Both the position numbers and the translations under genes were made by a program. A stretch of DNA of 64,000 bases. Origin: Massilia aurea (GTDB taxonomy: Bacteria; Pseudomonadota; Gammaproteobacteria; Burkholderiales; Burkholderiaceae_D). The DNA lies in NCBI RefSeq assembly GCF_014200505.1, contig NZ_JACHBX010000005.1:248001-312000 (forward strand). Reading direction: 5' to 3'. The notes under the pieces are model-generated. The model worked only from the letters and a program-made list of their open reading frames with translations. It was not told the DNA's origin and made no database searches. This document shows positions 24,272-34,800 of the stretch, piece after piece (within the stretch, counting starts at the first letter, position 1; every line of letters starts with the position of its first letter).

Positions 24272-24676
24272 ATGGCCACTTCACTGTTTTCGATCATCCC
24301 CGGCTCTTCCGATCCGATCTACCGGCAACTGGTCGATCAGGTGCGGCGCCTGGTTGCCGGTGGCCAGCTGGCGCCCGGCGCGGCGTTGCCCTCGGTGCGT
24401 GACGTGGCCCAGCAGTTGACGGTCAATCCGATGACGGTTTCCAAGGCTTACGGCCTGCTCGAACTCGAAGGCGTGCTCGCTCGCCGGCGCGGTGTCGGCA
24501 TGGTCGTGGCCGATCGCGCAGCCGGTGGGGGCGAGGGCACTGCTGCCGATGCCACTGATCGCGCCGCGCTGCTGCGGCCCACGCTGGAACGCGCTGCGCG
24601 TGAAGCGCGCGAACTTGAACTCGATCCGGCCACCGTGCTCGCTCTTTTCACACTCATTCTCAAGGAGTCACCGTGA
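24272..24676 (+). CDS. GntR-family regulator, YtrA subfamily
   Basis: A 134-residue repressor with a winged helix-turn-helix (residues about 12-80; 'PIYRQLVDQVRRLVAGGQLAPGAALPSVRDVAQQL', then 'VNPMTVSKAYGLLELEGVLARRRG'). It has only a short C-terminal dimerisation tail, the hallmark of the YtrA subfamily that controls adjacent ABC transporters, often in response to cell-wall stress. The Ala/Gly/Asp-rich linker near 84-95 is unremarkable. The stop overlaps the GTG of the ATPase gene (GTGA), giving translational coupling, and a matching dyad lies over the promoter. Confidence 0.88.
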   Translation: MATSLFSIIPGSSDPIYRQLVDQVRRLVAGGQLAPGAALPSVRDVAQQLTVNPMTVSKAYGLLELEGVLARRRGVGMVVADRAAGGGEGTAADATDRAALLRPTLERAAREARELELDPATVLALFTLILKESP

Positions 24677-25533
24677 CACCATCCCCGATCCAGATGCGCG
24701 GCGTGGCCAAGCAGTTCGGCAGCAAGGCCATTCTCGATAACCTCGACTGGGAAGTGCGGGCCGGGCAGGTGGTTGGCCTGCTCGGGCGCAATGGCGCCGG
24801 CAAGTCGACGTTGATGGAGTGCCTGCTGGGCCTGCGCGAGACCGATGGCGGCAGCGTCCTGCTGTTTGGCGAACCGCTGAATGCGTTGACGGACGCAACG
24901 CGCGCCCGCATCGGCTACGTGCCGCAGAAATCGGATCTGTTCGAGTGGATGACGGCGCTGCAGATGCTGGATTACTTCAAGGCCATGTATCCGCGCTGGA
25001 ACGACGCGAAGGTCGCGTCGCTGCTCGACCGCTGGGGCTTCGATGGGCTCATGCGCAACAAGCCGATCCGCAGGCTCTCCGGCGGCGAACAGCAGCGCCT
25101 GTCGATCGTTCGCGCACTGGCGCATGATCCCGAGCTGCTGGTGCTCGACGAGCCCGCGTCGGCGCTCGATCCGGCCGGCCGGCGAAGCTTCCTGGCCGAG
25201 CTGGTCGACGGCGTGATCGAGCAGGGCACCACGGTGGTGTTTTCGACGCACATCCTGACCGATCTGGAGCGCGTGGCACCCGATGTGGCGTTTCTCAAGA
25301 ATGGCCGCATCGCGCTGCAGGGCGAACTCGACACCCTGCTCGATGGTGCGCGCCGCGTGATCGGCCCGGCCAACCTGCTGGGCGCCGCCTTGCCGGGCGA
25401 GCTGCGCCGCAGCCAGACGGGCGATGGGTCCGTCTGCGTCATCGTGCAGGGTGGGGCGCCGCTCGCTGACACGCCAGGCGTACGCGTCGAGCCGCTCGGC
25501 CTGGAAGATCTGTTCATCGAGGTCACGCGGTGA
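24673..25533 (+). CDS. ABC transporter ATP-binding protein
   Basis: A 286-residue ABC ATPase. The Walker A motif is GRNGAGKST (residues about 37-45), the Q-loop lies near 'YVPQKSDLF', the signature is LSGGEQQR (about 135-142), and Walker B is 'LLVLDEPASALD' (155-166). The switch His is in 'VVFSTHILTD'. A C-terminal accessory stretch of about 70 residues follows. The start is a GTG overlapping the regulator stop, with CAAGGAG upstream. With the next gene it forms an exporter of the YtrB/CcmA-like type; the substrate is unknown. Confidence 0.92.
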   Translation: MTPSPIQMRGVAKQFGSKAILDNLDWEVRAGQVVGLLGRNGAGKSTLMECLLGLRETDGGSVLLFGEPLNALTDATRARIGYVPQKSDLFEWMTALQMLDYFKAMYPRWNDAKVASLLDRWGFDGLMRNKPIRRLSGGEQQRLSIVRALAHDPELLVLDEPASALDPAGRRSFLAELVDGVIEQGTTVVFSTHILTDLERVAPDVAFLKNGRIALQGELDTLLDGARRVIGPANLLGAALPGELRRSQTGDGSVCVIVQGGAPLADTPGVRVEPLGLEDLFIEVTR

Positions 25534-26924
25534 GCGCGCGTCTGCAACAGTACCGCATGCTGTGGCAAGCCGCGCATGCGCACATCCATCCCCGTGCGCA
25601 AACGGTTTTGTGGTCCGCCATCGTCATCCTGACCGTGGCCATGGCGCCTCTCATGGGCGCGGTGTATGGCGTACTGGCCGGGCTCGGCTGGGCCTTGTGC
25701 ACGCCAGCGGGTCTGCTGCTGTTTGACTGGACCTTTGCTTTTGTTCCAGGCGCGCTCGGCGTGAACACGCCCGCCAATGCCCAACTGGTGCCGGCCATGC
25801 GCACTCGTCTGGTCGAGCTGGTGCTGCTGGTCTGGTTAGCTGCAGTCGGCTTGCTGGCTGCAGGGCTGCAGTTGATCCCTGAGACGCCGCACCTGGTGCT
25901 GCCATTCGCCATGGCCGGCACACTGGGCGCGGCGATGCTGGTCGCTGGTGTCGGCGCGGGTGTGGTCCTGGTGCTGCCATTCTTCTTTTCATTCCTGAGC
26001 GACGAATGGCAGGAATGGCTGCGCGACGCTGCCGCGCAGCCCGGCGTCGTGCCGCTGCTGGCAGTGGCCATGGTCCTGCTCGCCGTCCCGGCGGTGCGGT
26101 CGCTATTTCCTCGTGGCGGCGAGCGCCACTGGGCCATGCGCGAGCATCTGGCCCTGTGGTCAGGCGGCAGCGGCGGCAGCGCCTGGTGGGAAGGCACACG
26201 CCGGTACTCGGTGCGCCGTTTCCGTGCACGCCATGGGACGAGGCGGCATACGCCGGGCGCGCTGCTGCTGCGTGCACTCGGCCCGGATCTGTTCTACCTG
26301 ATGGTGTCGACAACCCTGGGTGTGGCACTGGCCTTCGCTGCCATCACCTGGCACTTGCGCGGCACGCTCATCGCTCAAGAGACTGTGCCCACGATGGTGA
26401 TGATCGGCGCCGTCATGCTGTGCTTCTTGTTTCCCGCTGCCGCCGTGCCATTCTGGCTGGCACGCACCCGCGGCGAGCAGGCGCTGGTACGGCTGGCGCC
26501 GGTGTCGCCGGTCGATCCGGCCCGCTTCAACACGCTGCTGGCCCGGACCATGCTGCGACAGGGTCTGGCGGTCTGGGCCTGGTGCTCGGCGGTTTCGCTG
26601 TTGTTGGCCCTTGCCAGCGGCGCTGGCGGGATCGAACTGGTGTGGCAGGCGTGCCTGTGCTGCGTCACCTTGCCGGCACTGGCCCTCGTGCTGCGCGACC
26701 ATGCGCGTGCGCCGCGCTGGGGTATGGTGTTCTACGGACTGGCGGCGCTCGGACTCAGCCTGATCGGCCCGATCCTGGCCGTGTTTGGCGCAAAGTGGCT
26801 GGGCTGGCCGGTCTGGTCCATCGCAACGCCCATTGCACTCGTTCTTACCGCCACGCTCGTGCAGCGGCGCTGGCGGCGCATGTGCAGCGCGCCGATGGCA
26901 TTTCCGGCCGGCCGCCTTGAATGA
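25530..26924 (+). CDS. Polytopic membrane protein, probable ABC permease
   Basis: A 464-residue membrane protein with roughly ten to twelve hydrophobic helices in two halves, separated by a basic, Arg-rich cytoplasmic loop (residues about 190-245: 'RRYSVRRFRARHGTRRH'). It overlaps the ATPase gene by four bases (GTGA), which is the main reason to call it the permease partner. I recognise no specific permease subfamily, but position and topology fit an ABC-2-like exporter. The start is a GTG. The stop overlaps a possible 38-codon open frame by ATGA. Confidence 0.72.
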   Translation: MSARLQQYRMLWQAAHAHIHPRAQTVLWSAIVILTVAMAPLMGAVYGVLAGLGWALCTPAGLLLFDWTFAFVPGALGVNTPANAQLVPAMRTRLVELVLLVWLAAVGLLAAGLQLIPETPHLVLPFAMAGTLGAAMLVAGVGAGVVLVLPFFFSFLSDEWQEWLRDAAAQPGVVPLLAVAMVLLAVPAVRSLFPRGGERHWAMREHLALWSGGSGGSAWWEGTRRYSVRRFRARHGTRRHTPGALLLRALGPDLFYLMVSTTLGVALAFAAITWHLRGTLIAQETVPTMVMIGAVMLCFLFPAAAVPFWLARTRGEQALVRLAPVSPVDPARFNTLLARTMLRQGLAVWAWCSAVSLLLALASGAGGIELVWQACLCCVTLPALALVLRDHARAPRWGMVFYGLAALGLSLIGPILAVFGAKWLGWPVWSIATPIALVLTATLVQRRWRRMCSAPMAFPAGRLE

Positions 26925-27037
26925 CGAACAACCGGCATTTAACAATCTGGCGTGGCCTTCTCAGCAAGCTTGCCGACAAAACCGACAAGCAGGCCATGCT
27001 GTTGTTGCTTGAGGACAACTACTTTGCACGATATTGA
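26921..27037 (+). CDS. Possible 38-residue peptide coupled to the ABC permease gene
   Basis: An ATG at 26921 overlaps the permease stop (ATGA) and opens a 38-codon frame. Its product begins MTNNRHL and ends 'LLLLEDNYFARY'. Its middle contains 'LLSKLADKTDKQAM', a plausible amphipathic helix. The four-base overlap mirrors the other junctions in this operon. No ribosome site of its own is visible and the length is short, so chance is a real alternative. The gap to the MCP gene otherwise shows nothing but a leader. Confidence 0.35.
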   Translation: MTNNRHLTIWRGLLSKLADKTDKQAMLLLLEDNYFARY

Positions 27038-27137
27038 ACGTCAGACTCTCTTTTTTGACGAGAAGTAGTCACTTCCGGGCTATCGTCTTTCTGTTGCGGT
27101 ATTCACTCCGCGCAAGAAAACTTTATCCAGGGCCCCC

Positions 27138-28754
27138 ATGCTTTCCAAATTAACATTGCGTTTCCGACTGATCGCCACGCTGGCGGTCCTCGGTCTTCTC
27201 ATTGCCGCCATTGGCGTGCTCGGCATCTACGGCATGCGTTCGAATCATGCTGCGCTTGAGCAGGTGTACAGCAACCAGCTCGCCTCGAGCATCGCGATCA
27301 ACAATTCCAAGAATTTCCTGAACCGCGCCCGGTTTGGCCTGGATCGTGCGGTTTTTCACCCGGAGGCGCCCGACGTCGCCAAGACGATCACGCGTGCCAA
27401 GGGCTTCATCGACGATGCCAACAAATCGTGGCAAACCTATCTGAGCATGCCGCGCGATGGTGAAGAGTCAGCACTGGCCAAGACGCTGGAAACCGAACGC
27501 ACACGCTACATCAACGACGGCATGCTGGCACTGGCGACTGCCCTCGAGCAGGGTAATAGCGAGCGCATCGAAGCGCTGTCGATGAAAGAAATGACGGCGC
27601 TGTACGGTGTCTTCGACAAGGCCTCGGTTGCCTTGGACGATTACCAGCTGGCCACTGCCCGCCACGAGTTCGAGTCCAGCCTGGCGCTGTTTACCACATT
27701 GATGTGGGCGGCCGGTCTGAGCGTCGTGTTCGGCCTTTTGCTGGCGATCGTGTCGTCGGTGCTCTTGCTGCGCGCAATCATGCGGCCACTCGAACAAGCC
27801 ATCGGCCACTTTGACGCGATGGCCCACGGCGACCTGTCGACGACGGTCGTCGTCGATCGCCAGGATGAAATGGGCGCGCTGCTCAAGGGCCTGGCCTCGA
27901 TGCAGGAGCAGTTGTCCGGCACCGTGCGCAGCGTGCGTGACAGCAGCATGTCGATCGCCACCGCCAGCGCTGAAATCGCCGCCGGCAACATGAACCTGTC
28001 GGGCCGCACCGAGCAGCAGGCCAGCAGCCTGGAAGAAACCGCGTCCTCGCTGGAAGAACTGACCAGCACCGTGCAGCACAATGCCGACAACGTCCGTCAG
28101 GCCAACAATGTGGCGCGCTCGGCGTCCGAAGTCGCCATCCGCGGCGGCAAGCTGGTCGGGGACGTGGTCGAGACCATGAGCGCGATCAACGCGTCGTCCA
28201 AGCGCATCGTCGACATCATTTCCGTCATTGACGGTATCGCATTCCAGACCAATATCCTGGCGCTCAATGCGGCCGTCGAAGCAGCGCGCGCTGGCGAGCA
28301 GGGCCGGGGCTTTGCGGTCGTCGCCAGCGAAGTGCGCAATCTGGCGCAGCGCTCGGCGGCGGCAGCTAAAGAGATCAAGGAATTGATCGGCACATCGGTG
28401 ACCAATGTCGAGGCGGGTACGGCCCTCGTCGACAGCACGGGCACCACGATGAACGAGATCGTTTCGAGTGTGAAACGGGTCTCGGACATCATGGCCGAGA
28501 TCCTGGCTGCCGGTGAAGAGCAGACGTCGGGCATCGGCCAGATCAACGAAGCGGTCAGCCTGATGGACCAGGCAACACAGCAGAACGCGGCCCTGGTCGA
28601 AGAAGCGGCGGCCGCCACCGGCGCGCTGCAAGAGCAGGCCCAGGCGCTGCAGCAGATGGTGAGCGTGTTCAAGGTCGATGCACAGGCGACCGGGCAGCAG
28701 CACGGGCGCGCGCTCGGGCACAAGGCGCAGCAGCGCATCGCCATCGCAGCGTAG
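27138..28754 (+). CDS. Methyl-accepting chemotaxis protein
   Basis: A 538-residue chemoreceptor. The first membrane helix is at about residues 11-33. A four-helix-bundle ligand domain (Tar-like, about 35-188) follows, then a second helix (about 190-215), a HAMP domain (215-268; 'RAIMRPLEQAIGHFDAMAHGDLSTTV') and the methyl-accepting signalling domain to the C-terminus. The conserved hairpin tip is 'VDIISVIDGIAFQTNILALNAAVEAARAGEQGRGFAVVA'-like around 355-395. Methylation-site helices include 'EQQASSLEETASSLEEL'. It signals through CheA/CheW to flagellar motors. No CheR-docking pentapeptide is obvious at the tail. Confidence 0.94.
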   Translation: MLSKLTLRFRLIATLAVLGLLIAAIGVLGIYGMRSNHAALEQVYSNQLASSIAINNSKNFLNRARFGLDRAVFHPEAPDVAKTITRAKGFIDDANKSWQTYLSMPRDGEESALAKTLETERTRYINDGMLALATALEQGNSERIEALSMKEMTALYGVFDKASVALDDYQLATARHEFESSLALFTTLMWAAGLSVVFGLLLAIVSSVLLLRAIMRPLEQAIGHFDAMAHGDLSTTVVVDRQDEMGALLKGLASMQEQLSGTVRSVRDSSMSIATASAEIAAGNMNLSGRTEQQASSLEETASSLEELTSTVQHNADNVRQANNVARSASEVAIRGGKLVGDVVETMSAINASSKRIVDIISVIDGIAFQTNILALNAAVEAARAGEQGRGFAVVASEVRNLAQRSAAAAKEIKELIGTSVTNVEAGTALVDSTGTTMNEIVSSVKRVSDIMAEILAAGEEQTSGIGQINEAVSLMDQATQQNAALVEEAAAATGALQEQAQALQQMVSVFKVDAQATGQQHGRALGHKAQQRIAIAA

Positions 28755-28848
28755 TGCAAGCGGGCGCACTGCCCATGCCATAATGCCGGCATCATGAGCG
28801 TGCGCACCCCATTTCCGCTGACAGCCGGCCCCGCAGCCTGTCGATCCC

Positions 28849-31695
28849 ATGCGTGATCCCAACGCATTTCCCATCGACGGCGGGGCGCTCGGCGCCGCGA
28901 TTCGCGAGCATGACTGGGCCGCCACGCCGCTGGGGCCCATCGAGGATTGGCCGGCCACGCTGCGCACCGGCGTGAGCATCGTGCTCGGTTCGGCGTTCCC
29001 CAGTTTTCTGGTCTGGGGCGCCGGGCAAACCCTCCTGTACAACGATTCCTACGCCGAGATACTGTGCGACAAGCACCCGCGCGCACTGGGCGGCAGCTTC
29101 CAGGCTGCCTGGCCCGAAATCTGGGACGTGCTCGCGCCGCTGGTCGACCGCACGCTGATTGGCGGCGAGTCGTACAAGATGCACGATCTGCCGCTGGTCA
29201 TGCAGCGCAAGGGCTATGCCGAGCACACCTGGTTTACGTTTTCGTACGGCCCGGTGCGCGGCGACGACGGCGAGATCCTTGGCCTGCTATGCACCTGTAT
29301 CGAAACCACCGACACCATCCTCACCCGGCGCCGCCAGGTGGCCGACGAGGCCGTGCTGCGCGAGCACGAAAGCAATTCGCGCATCGATGCCGAGCGGGTG
29401 CAGCTGGCGCTGTCCGCTGGCGCCATCATCGGCACCTGGTTCTGGGATTTGCCAACCGACCGGTTCACGGTCGACGAGGCATTCGCGCGCGCCTTCGGCC
29501 TTGATCCGGCGCTCGGGCGCGTCGGCCTGAGCCTGGCCCAGATTGTTGCCACGGTCCATCCCGACGACCAGGCTGGCCTGGCGCAGGCGATCAACACCGT
29601 CATCGCGCGCGGTGGCCATTACGCCCACCAGTACCGCGTCAGGCGCACCGACGGGCGCTACTACTGGATCGAGGCCAACGGCCGGGTCGATCTGGCGCCG
29701 GATGGCACCGGGCTGCTGTTCCCGGGCGTGCTGATCGACGTCGAGGGCCGGCGCGCGGTCGAAGCAGAACGCGACCAGGCGATCCTCAAGCTGCGCGCGC
29801 TCAACGAGCAGCTCGAGCAGAAAGTCATTGCCCAGGCGCTGGCGCGTGGCCGCACCTGGCAGGTCAGCCCGGACATCCTGGGCGTGCTCAATGCCGACGG
29901 CTTCGTCGAAACGTCGAACGCGGCCTGGGAAGCCAGCCTGGGCTGGACCGAGGAGGAGATCGCCAGCACCCACTTCATGGAGTTCGTCCATCCGGACGAC
30001 CAGGCACTGACCCAGGCCGTGTGGCGCGACGCACTCGAGCGCGACATCCCGGCGCTGCGCTTCGAAAACCGCCATCGCCACAAGGCCGGCGGCTGGCGCT
30101 GGCTGTCGTGGGTGGCCGTGCCGGACGACGGCAAGGTGTATTGCTCGGCGCGTGACGTGACCCTTGAAAAAGAAGCGCAGGCCGAACGCGACCGCATGTG
30201 GGACACGTCGCCCGACCTGCTGCTGACGATCGATTTCAATGGTGTGTTCCGGCGTGTCAATCCGGCCTGGACCCACTTGCTCGGTTATACCCCCGAGGAA
30301 CTCGTTGGCCATCACGTCACTGAATTCGTCGTGGCCGAGGACCACGCCCCGACCGTCGACGCCAACCTCGCCGCAGCCGAAGGCGGGCAGCCGCGCCTGG
30401 TCAACCGCTATCGCCACAAGGATGGCTCGACACGCTCGATTTCGTGGGTCGCCGCGCCGGCGGGCAGCGTGACGTATGCGACCGGCCGCGACATCACGGT
30501 CGAACGCGAGCGCCAGGCCGAGCTCGAGCGCGCCCAGGAGCAGCTGCGCCACTCGCAGAAAATGGAAGCAGTCGGCCAGCTCACCGGTGGCCTGGCGCAT
30601 GACTTCAACAATCTGCTGGCCGGCATCGCGGGCAGCCTGGACCTGGTCAAGATCCGCATCGCGCAAGACCGCGTGGGCGATGTCGACCGCTACATCGGCG
30701 TGGCACAGGGTGCGACCCGGCGCGCTGCCGCGCTGACCCATCGCCTGCTGGCGTTCTCGCGCCGCCAGACGCTTGCGCCCACGGCGATCTGCGTGAATGC
30801 CATGATCGATGGCATGCTCGACATGATCCGGCGCACGGCCGGCCCCGCCGTGCAGGTAGAGCCGCGCGCCGAGCGCGCGCTGTGGGCAGCGCTGGTGGAC
30901 CAGTCGCAGCTCGAAAACGCGCTGCTGAACCTGTGCATCAACGCGCGCGACGCGATGCCGGCCGGCGGCGCGATCACCATCGAAACCGCCAATCGCCAGA
31001 TCGACCCCGTTGCCGCCCGCGCGCTCGAACTGCCGCCTGGCGACTACCTGACGCTGTCGGTATCCGACGCCGGCACCGGCATGGCGCCGGACGTGGTGGC
31101 CAAGGCCTTCGACCCGTTCTTCACGACCAAGCCGATCGGGCAGGGCACGGGGCTGGGCCTGTCGATGATCTACGGCTTCGCCAAGCAGTCAGACGGCCAG
31201 GTGCACATCGATTCAGCGGTAGGGCGGGGCACCACGGTGAGCATCTACCTGCCGCGCCACCGCGGCCAGGCCGAGGGTGTCGATACCGCGCAGCCGGTGG
31301 CGCTGGCGTCGCCGGACGGCCGCGGCGAGACGATCCTGGTGGTCGACGACGAGCCGAGCGTGCGCATGCTGGTGGTCGACCTGCTGGAAGACCTGGGATA
31401 CCACGTGCTGAACGCCGAAGATGGCGCTGGCGGCCTGGCCTTGTTGCAATCGGGCGCGCGTATCGATCTGTTGATTACTGACGTCGGCTTGCCCGGGATG
31501 ATGAACGGGCGGCAGATGGCCGATGCCGCGCGCGTGGCGCGGCCCGAACTGAAGGTGCTGTTCATCACTGGCTATGCCGAGACCGCCTTGCTCGACAACG
31601 GGCAGCTGGGCCCTGACATGGCGATCCTGACCAAACCGTTTTCAATCGATACGATGGCGCAGCGGGTGCGGGATATGGTGGCGCGGCACGGGTGA
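28849..31695 (+). CDS. Multi-PAS hybrid sensor histidine kinase
   Basis: A 948-residue soluble hybrid kinase. An N-terminal PAS/GAF-like sensor (about 1-160; 'TPLGPIEDWPATLRTGV' is typical of this class) is followed by PAS domains at about 185-310, 340-440 and 450-560. The kinase core follows, with His584 in 'LTGGLAHDFNNLLAGI'. The HATPase spans about 680-805 ('NLCINARDAMP', 'DAGTGM', 'GTGLGLSMIYGFAKQ') and a receiver 826-945 carries Asp878 and the lysine in 'ILTKPFS'. No transmembrane segment is present, so it senses a cytoplasmic cue such as light, redox or a ligand. No partner gene adjoins it. Confidence 0.93.
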   Translation: MRDPNAFPIDGGALGAAIREHDWAATPLGPIEDWPATLRTGVSIVLGSAFPSFLVWGAGQTLLYNDSYAEILCDKHPRALGGSFQAAWPEIWDVLAPLVDRTLIGGESYKMHDLPLVMQRKGYAEHTWFTFSYGPVRGDDGEILGLLCTCIETTDTILTRRRQVADEAVLREHESNSRIDAERVQLALSAGAIIGTWFWDLPTDRFTVDEAFARAFGLDPALGRVGLSLAQIVATVHPDDQAGLAQAINTVIARGGHYAHQYRVRRTDGRYYWIEANGRVDLAPDGTGLLFPGVLIDVEGRRAVEAERDQAILKLRALNEQLEQKVIAQALARGRTWQVSPDILGVLNADGFVETSNAAWEASLGWTEEEIASTHFMEFVHPDDQALTQAVWRDALERDIPALRFENRHRHKAGGWRWLSWVAVPDDGKVYCSARDVTLEKEAQAERDRMWDTSPDLLLTIDFNGVFRRVNPAWTHLLGYTPEELVGHHVTEFVVAEDHAPTVDANLAAAEGGQPRLVNRYRHKDGSTRSISWVAAPAGSVTYATGRDITVERERQAELERAQEQLRHSQKMEAVGQLTGGLAHDFNNLLAGIAGSLDLVKIRIAQDRVGDVDRYIGVAQGATRRAAALTHRLLAFSRRQTLAPTAICVNAMIDGMLDMIRRTAGPAVQVEPRAERALWAALVDQSQLENALLNLCINARDAMPAGGAITIETANRQIDPVAARALELPPGDYLTLSVSDAGTGMAPDVVAKAFDPFFTTKPIGQGTGLGLSMIYGFAKQSDGQVHIDSAVGRGTTVSIYLPRHRGQAEGVDTAQPVALASPDGRGETILVVDDEPSVRMLVVDLLEDLGYHVLNAEDGAGGLALLQSGARIDLLITDVGLPGMMNGRQMADAARVARPELKVLFITGYAETALLDNGQLGPDMAILTKPFSIDTMAQRVRDMVARHG

Positions 31696-31808
31696 CCGAA
31701 GGATCACCAGGCCGGCTTTGCGTATCTGATGAAGAAGCCCGAGGCGCTGGGTCAGCCGCGTCACAGCGTGCGCAGCCCGTTGTTCGTAGTACGCGCCGAC
31801 GTCGGACA

Positions 31809-34800
31809 TCAGGATCCCAGCAGCGTGAAACCGGCCCAATAGTAGGGATGCCCCTGCACCGGTGCCAGATCCGGTTGGTCGATGGCTTTCAGGCCGCGTG
31901 CAGGTTCGGTGCCGTTCGGTGCCGCACTGCGGATCTGGCGTAACTGGGCTTCGCGCAGCGCCTCCGGCTTGCCGGCACCGCGTCCGAGCGCTCGGTAGAA
32001 GTCAGTCATCAATGTGGCGGTCGAGCGATCGGATACGCGCCACAGGCTGGCCAGCACGTGGCGTGCGCCACGCTCGCGTGCCAGCCAGGCCAGGCCGGCC
32101 AGTTCGCGGCCGGTGGCATCGAGCCCGGCCGGCACGGCGGTTTCACAGGCCGACAGGGTCAACAGATCCAGTCCGGCAAAGTGAAAGCGCGCCTGCGCCA
32201 ATTCGGCCAGACTCAGTTGCTGACCATCGCCCAGCACCAGGTACGAGCCGTCGTTGCGGCCTGGCTGCAGCACGAAGTGACTGGCGATGTGCACCATGCT
32301 GTGCTGTTGCAGCGCACGCTCGAGCGTGGCGGCTGTGAAGCCGGCGTCGAGGTGGATCCGGCTGGGAATCCGCCCTGCCGTTCCGACGGCCCGCAACTCG
32401 CGCACCACGAAAGGCAGGGCTGGCAAGTCGCCGCTGGCCTGGCTGTGGCCCAACAGGGCGACCGATCGTGGCCGCGTAGGCGCTGACGGCGTGACTGTCG
32501 CATCATCCATGCCGGCACTGCCGGTCACCTGCAAGGGCAGGCGCTCGACCAGCCACTGGCGGCCATCGTGTAGCATGGCAAACGGCAGATAACGTAGCAC
32601 GCCACCCAGCGACAGTGTCAGCGTGCGCGCCCGCGTCAGTTCCGGCAGCACAGGCCCCAGTAATTGGCGGAACAGGCGCTGGGCGTGTGCACGCGGGTCC
32701 TTGCCGGGTGCTTGCGCCAGACGACGCAGCAAGGCGATGTCGTGTACCAGGCTGGCTGGATCGGCATCGAGCGTGACGACGCGCGCGCTGCGATCGTGCT
32801 GCACGACGATGCGCAGGCGGCGTTCGCCCACGAGATAGGTCAGATGCAGTCGGCCTGGTGGCAAAGCAGCGCTGGTGTTCGCCGTCCAGGTCGCATCGCC
32901 TGGCACGCTGGCGGCGCCGGTCGCCGCTGGCACGCCCGATGGGGCCGGCGAACTCCAGGCCGCCGTCGCCTGATCGAGCAAATCGTTCATGGCCTCTTGC
33001 GCTGCAGCCAGCTCGTCCGGGCCATTGGCACTGCCCTGCGCATGACGCGCACGTGCTTGCGCCAGCTTTTGTGCAAGCTGCTCCAGGATGCGTGTGTGCA
33101 GCGCGAATTGCTGCTCGGCCGCTGCGTCGATGCCGTCGAAATGCAGGCGCACGACGCGGACATCGTGTCGCTCGCCGGCGGCTGCATTGGCGCCCGCATC
33201 CGCGCCACGCACCAGGTCGTGGAATTCGTTTTGCTCCATCATCGCCAGTACGCGCTCGGCTTCACCGATACGGTGCCGATCCAGCAGCTGGTCCACCAGT
33301 TGCTGATACGCTGCCTTCTTCAACTGGAGAAAGCTGTGTTGCTGCTCGATCGGCAGGCCGGTCGTGTTTTCGCGCACCGCTTGCAAGGCATTGACCGCCA
33401 CCTTGCCGAGAAAGACCGCATGCGCGCCAGTATCGAGCGCACTGAGCTGAGCAGCGGCCCGCGCCTGCAACAGGGGGGCACGGTTGGCCAGCCCGATCGC
33501 CATTGCGCGTGCTCCCTGCATGCGCGCCAGTGCGGGGTCGGTCCCGCGCGCATTGAGCGCAGCAGCATCGAGCAGGGCGCTCGCATAGGCAGGGTGAGAT
33601 TGTCCGCGCTCAGTAGCCACCTGCCGCGCGAGGACGTTACTGCGTTCGGCCAGCGCGGCCAGGTCGGCTGCGCCGATACCGTCGTGCTCGGCGCGTACCA
33701 CGTTCAACGCCAGCGCGACGTCCAGCTCGCTGCCGGCGAGGGCCGGCAGTCCGGCCATCCGCTGCGAGAGCGCGGCCAGAGCGCTCTCGGCCTGAGCCGG
33801 CCGGCCCTGGGCGCGCAATGCTTGTGCGCCCAGCATGACGCCGGCACTCTCGTCAGCCCACATCTGGCCATGGCTGCGTGCCAGGGCCGCGGCGCGGTCG
33901 GCTTGTTCCAGTGCCGCGCCAGCCTGGCCAAGGGCCAGCAGCGCCCTGGCATGATCGAGCTGGTGCGCCACGCACGAGGCAGCCACACCGCCCGGGATCG
34001 CCTGGCATGCCTTGAACGCCGATTGCGCGGCCGCAGCCGAGCGTCCGAGACGGTTGTTGGCAAGCTGTGTCTTGGCCACGTCTTGCCAGGCGTTCACGGT
34101 CTGGGCATGGTACTCGCCCAACGCGGTCCGGCGGATGCGCAGCACGTGCTCGGCCTCGTCCGCTGCCTGTGCCGCTTCGCCCAGCCGAAGGTGGATGCGA
34201 GCCACGCGCGCCAACGCGTAGCTGCTGTCAAGCGCATCGGGTCCGAAGCGGCGCACGGCGCTGGCCAGTCCCAGTTCGGCAAATGCCAGTGCTGCTGTGT
34301 CGTTCCCAGCCTGGGTGTGCCAGGCTGACATGTCCTGGACACTGGTTTGGGTCTCGGTCCTGTCCTGGCCAAATGCCGCCAGCCGAATGCGGTACGCGCG
34401 CTCGAGATAGTAGTACGCCTCTTGCATCTTGCCTTGACCGAGCAGCAGTGCGCCGACATCCCGCATGCCCCAGGCGTGATCAGTGCTGTCTGTGCCTGAG
34501 GTGCCCTCCCAGATGTCCATGGCCTGGCGCGCATACGGCAGCGCGCGCGCATAGTCGCGTGTGATCATGGCGATGCCCGACAGGTTGGACAGCGACGTGC
34601 CGTACGAACTGGACTTGGTGCCGGCCAGCCGCGCCTTTGCCAGAAGCGCTTTTTCGCCCCATTCCCATGCCAGATCGTAGCGGCCCCATTGGCGGTACAG
34701 GTACATCAGCTCAGCTGGGAAGTACATGTTCTCGCGCTCCGGATCGCCATCTGCCAGTGGACCGCTGTCGATCTGCTGGCGCAGCGCCAGGCCTTCGAGC

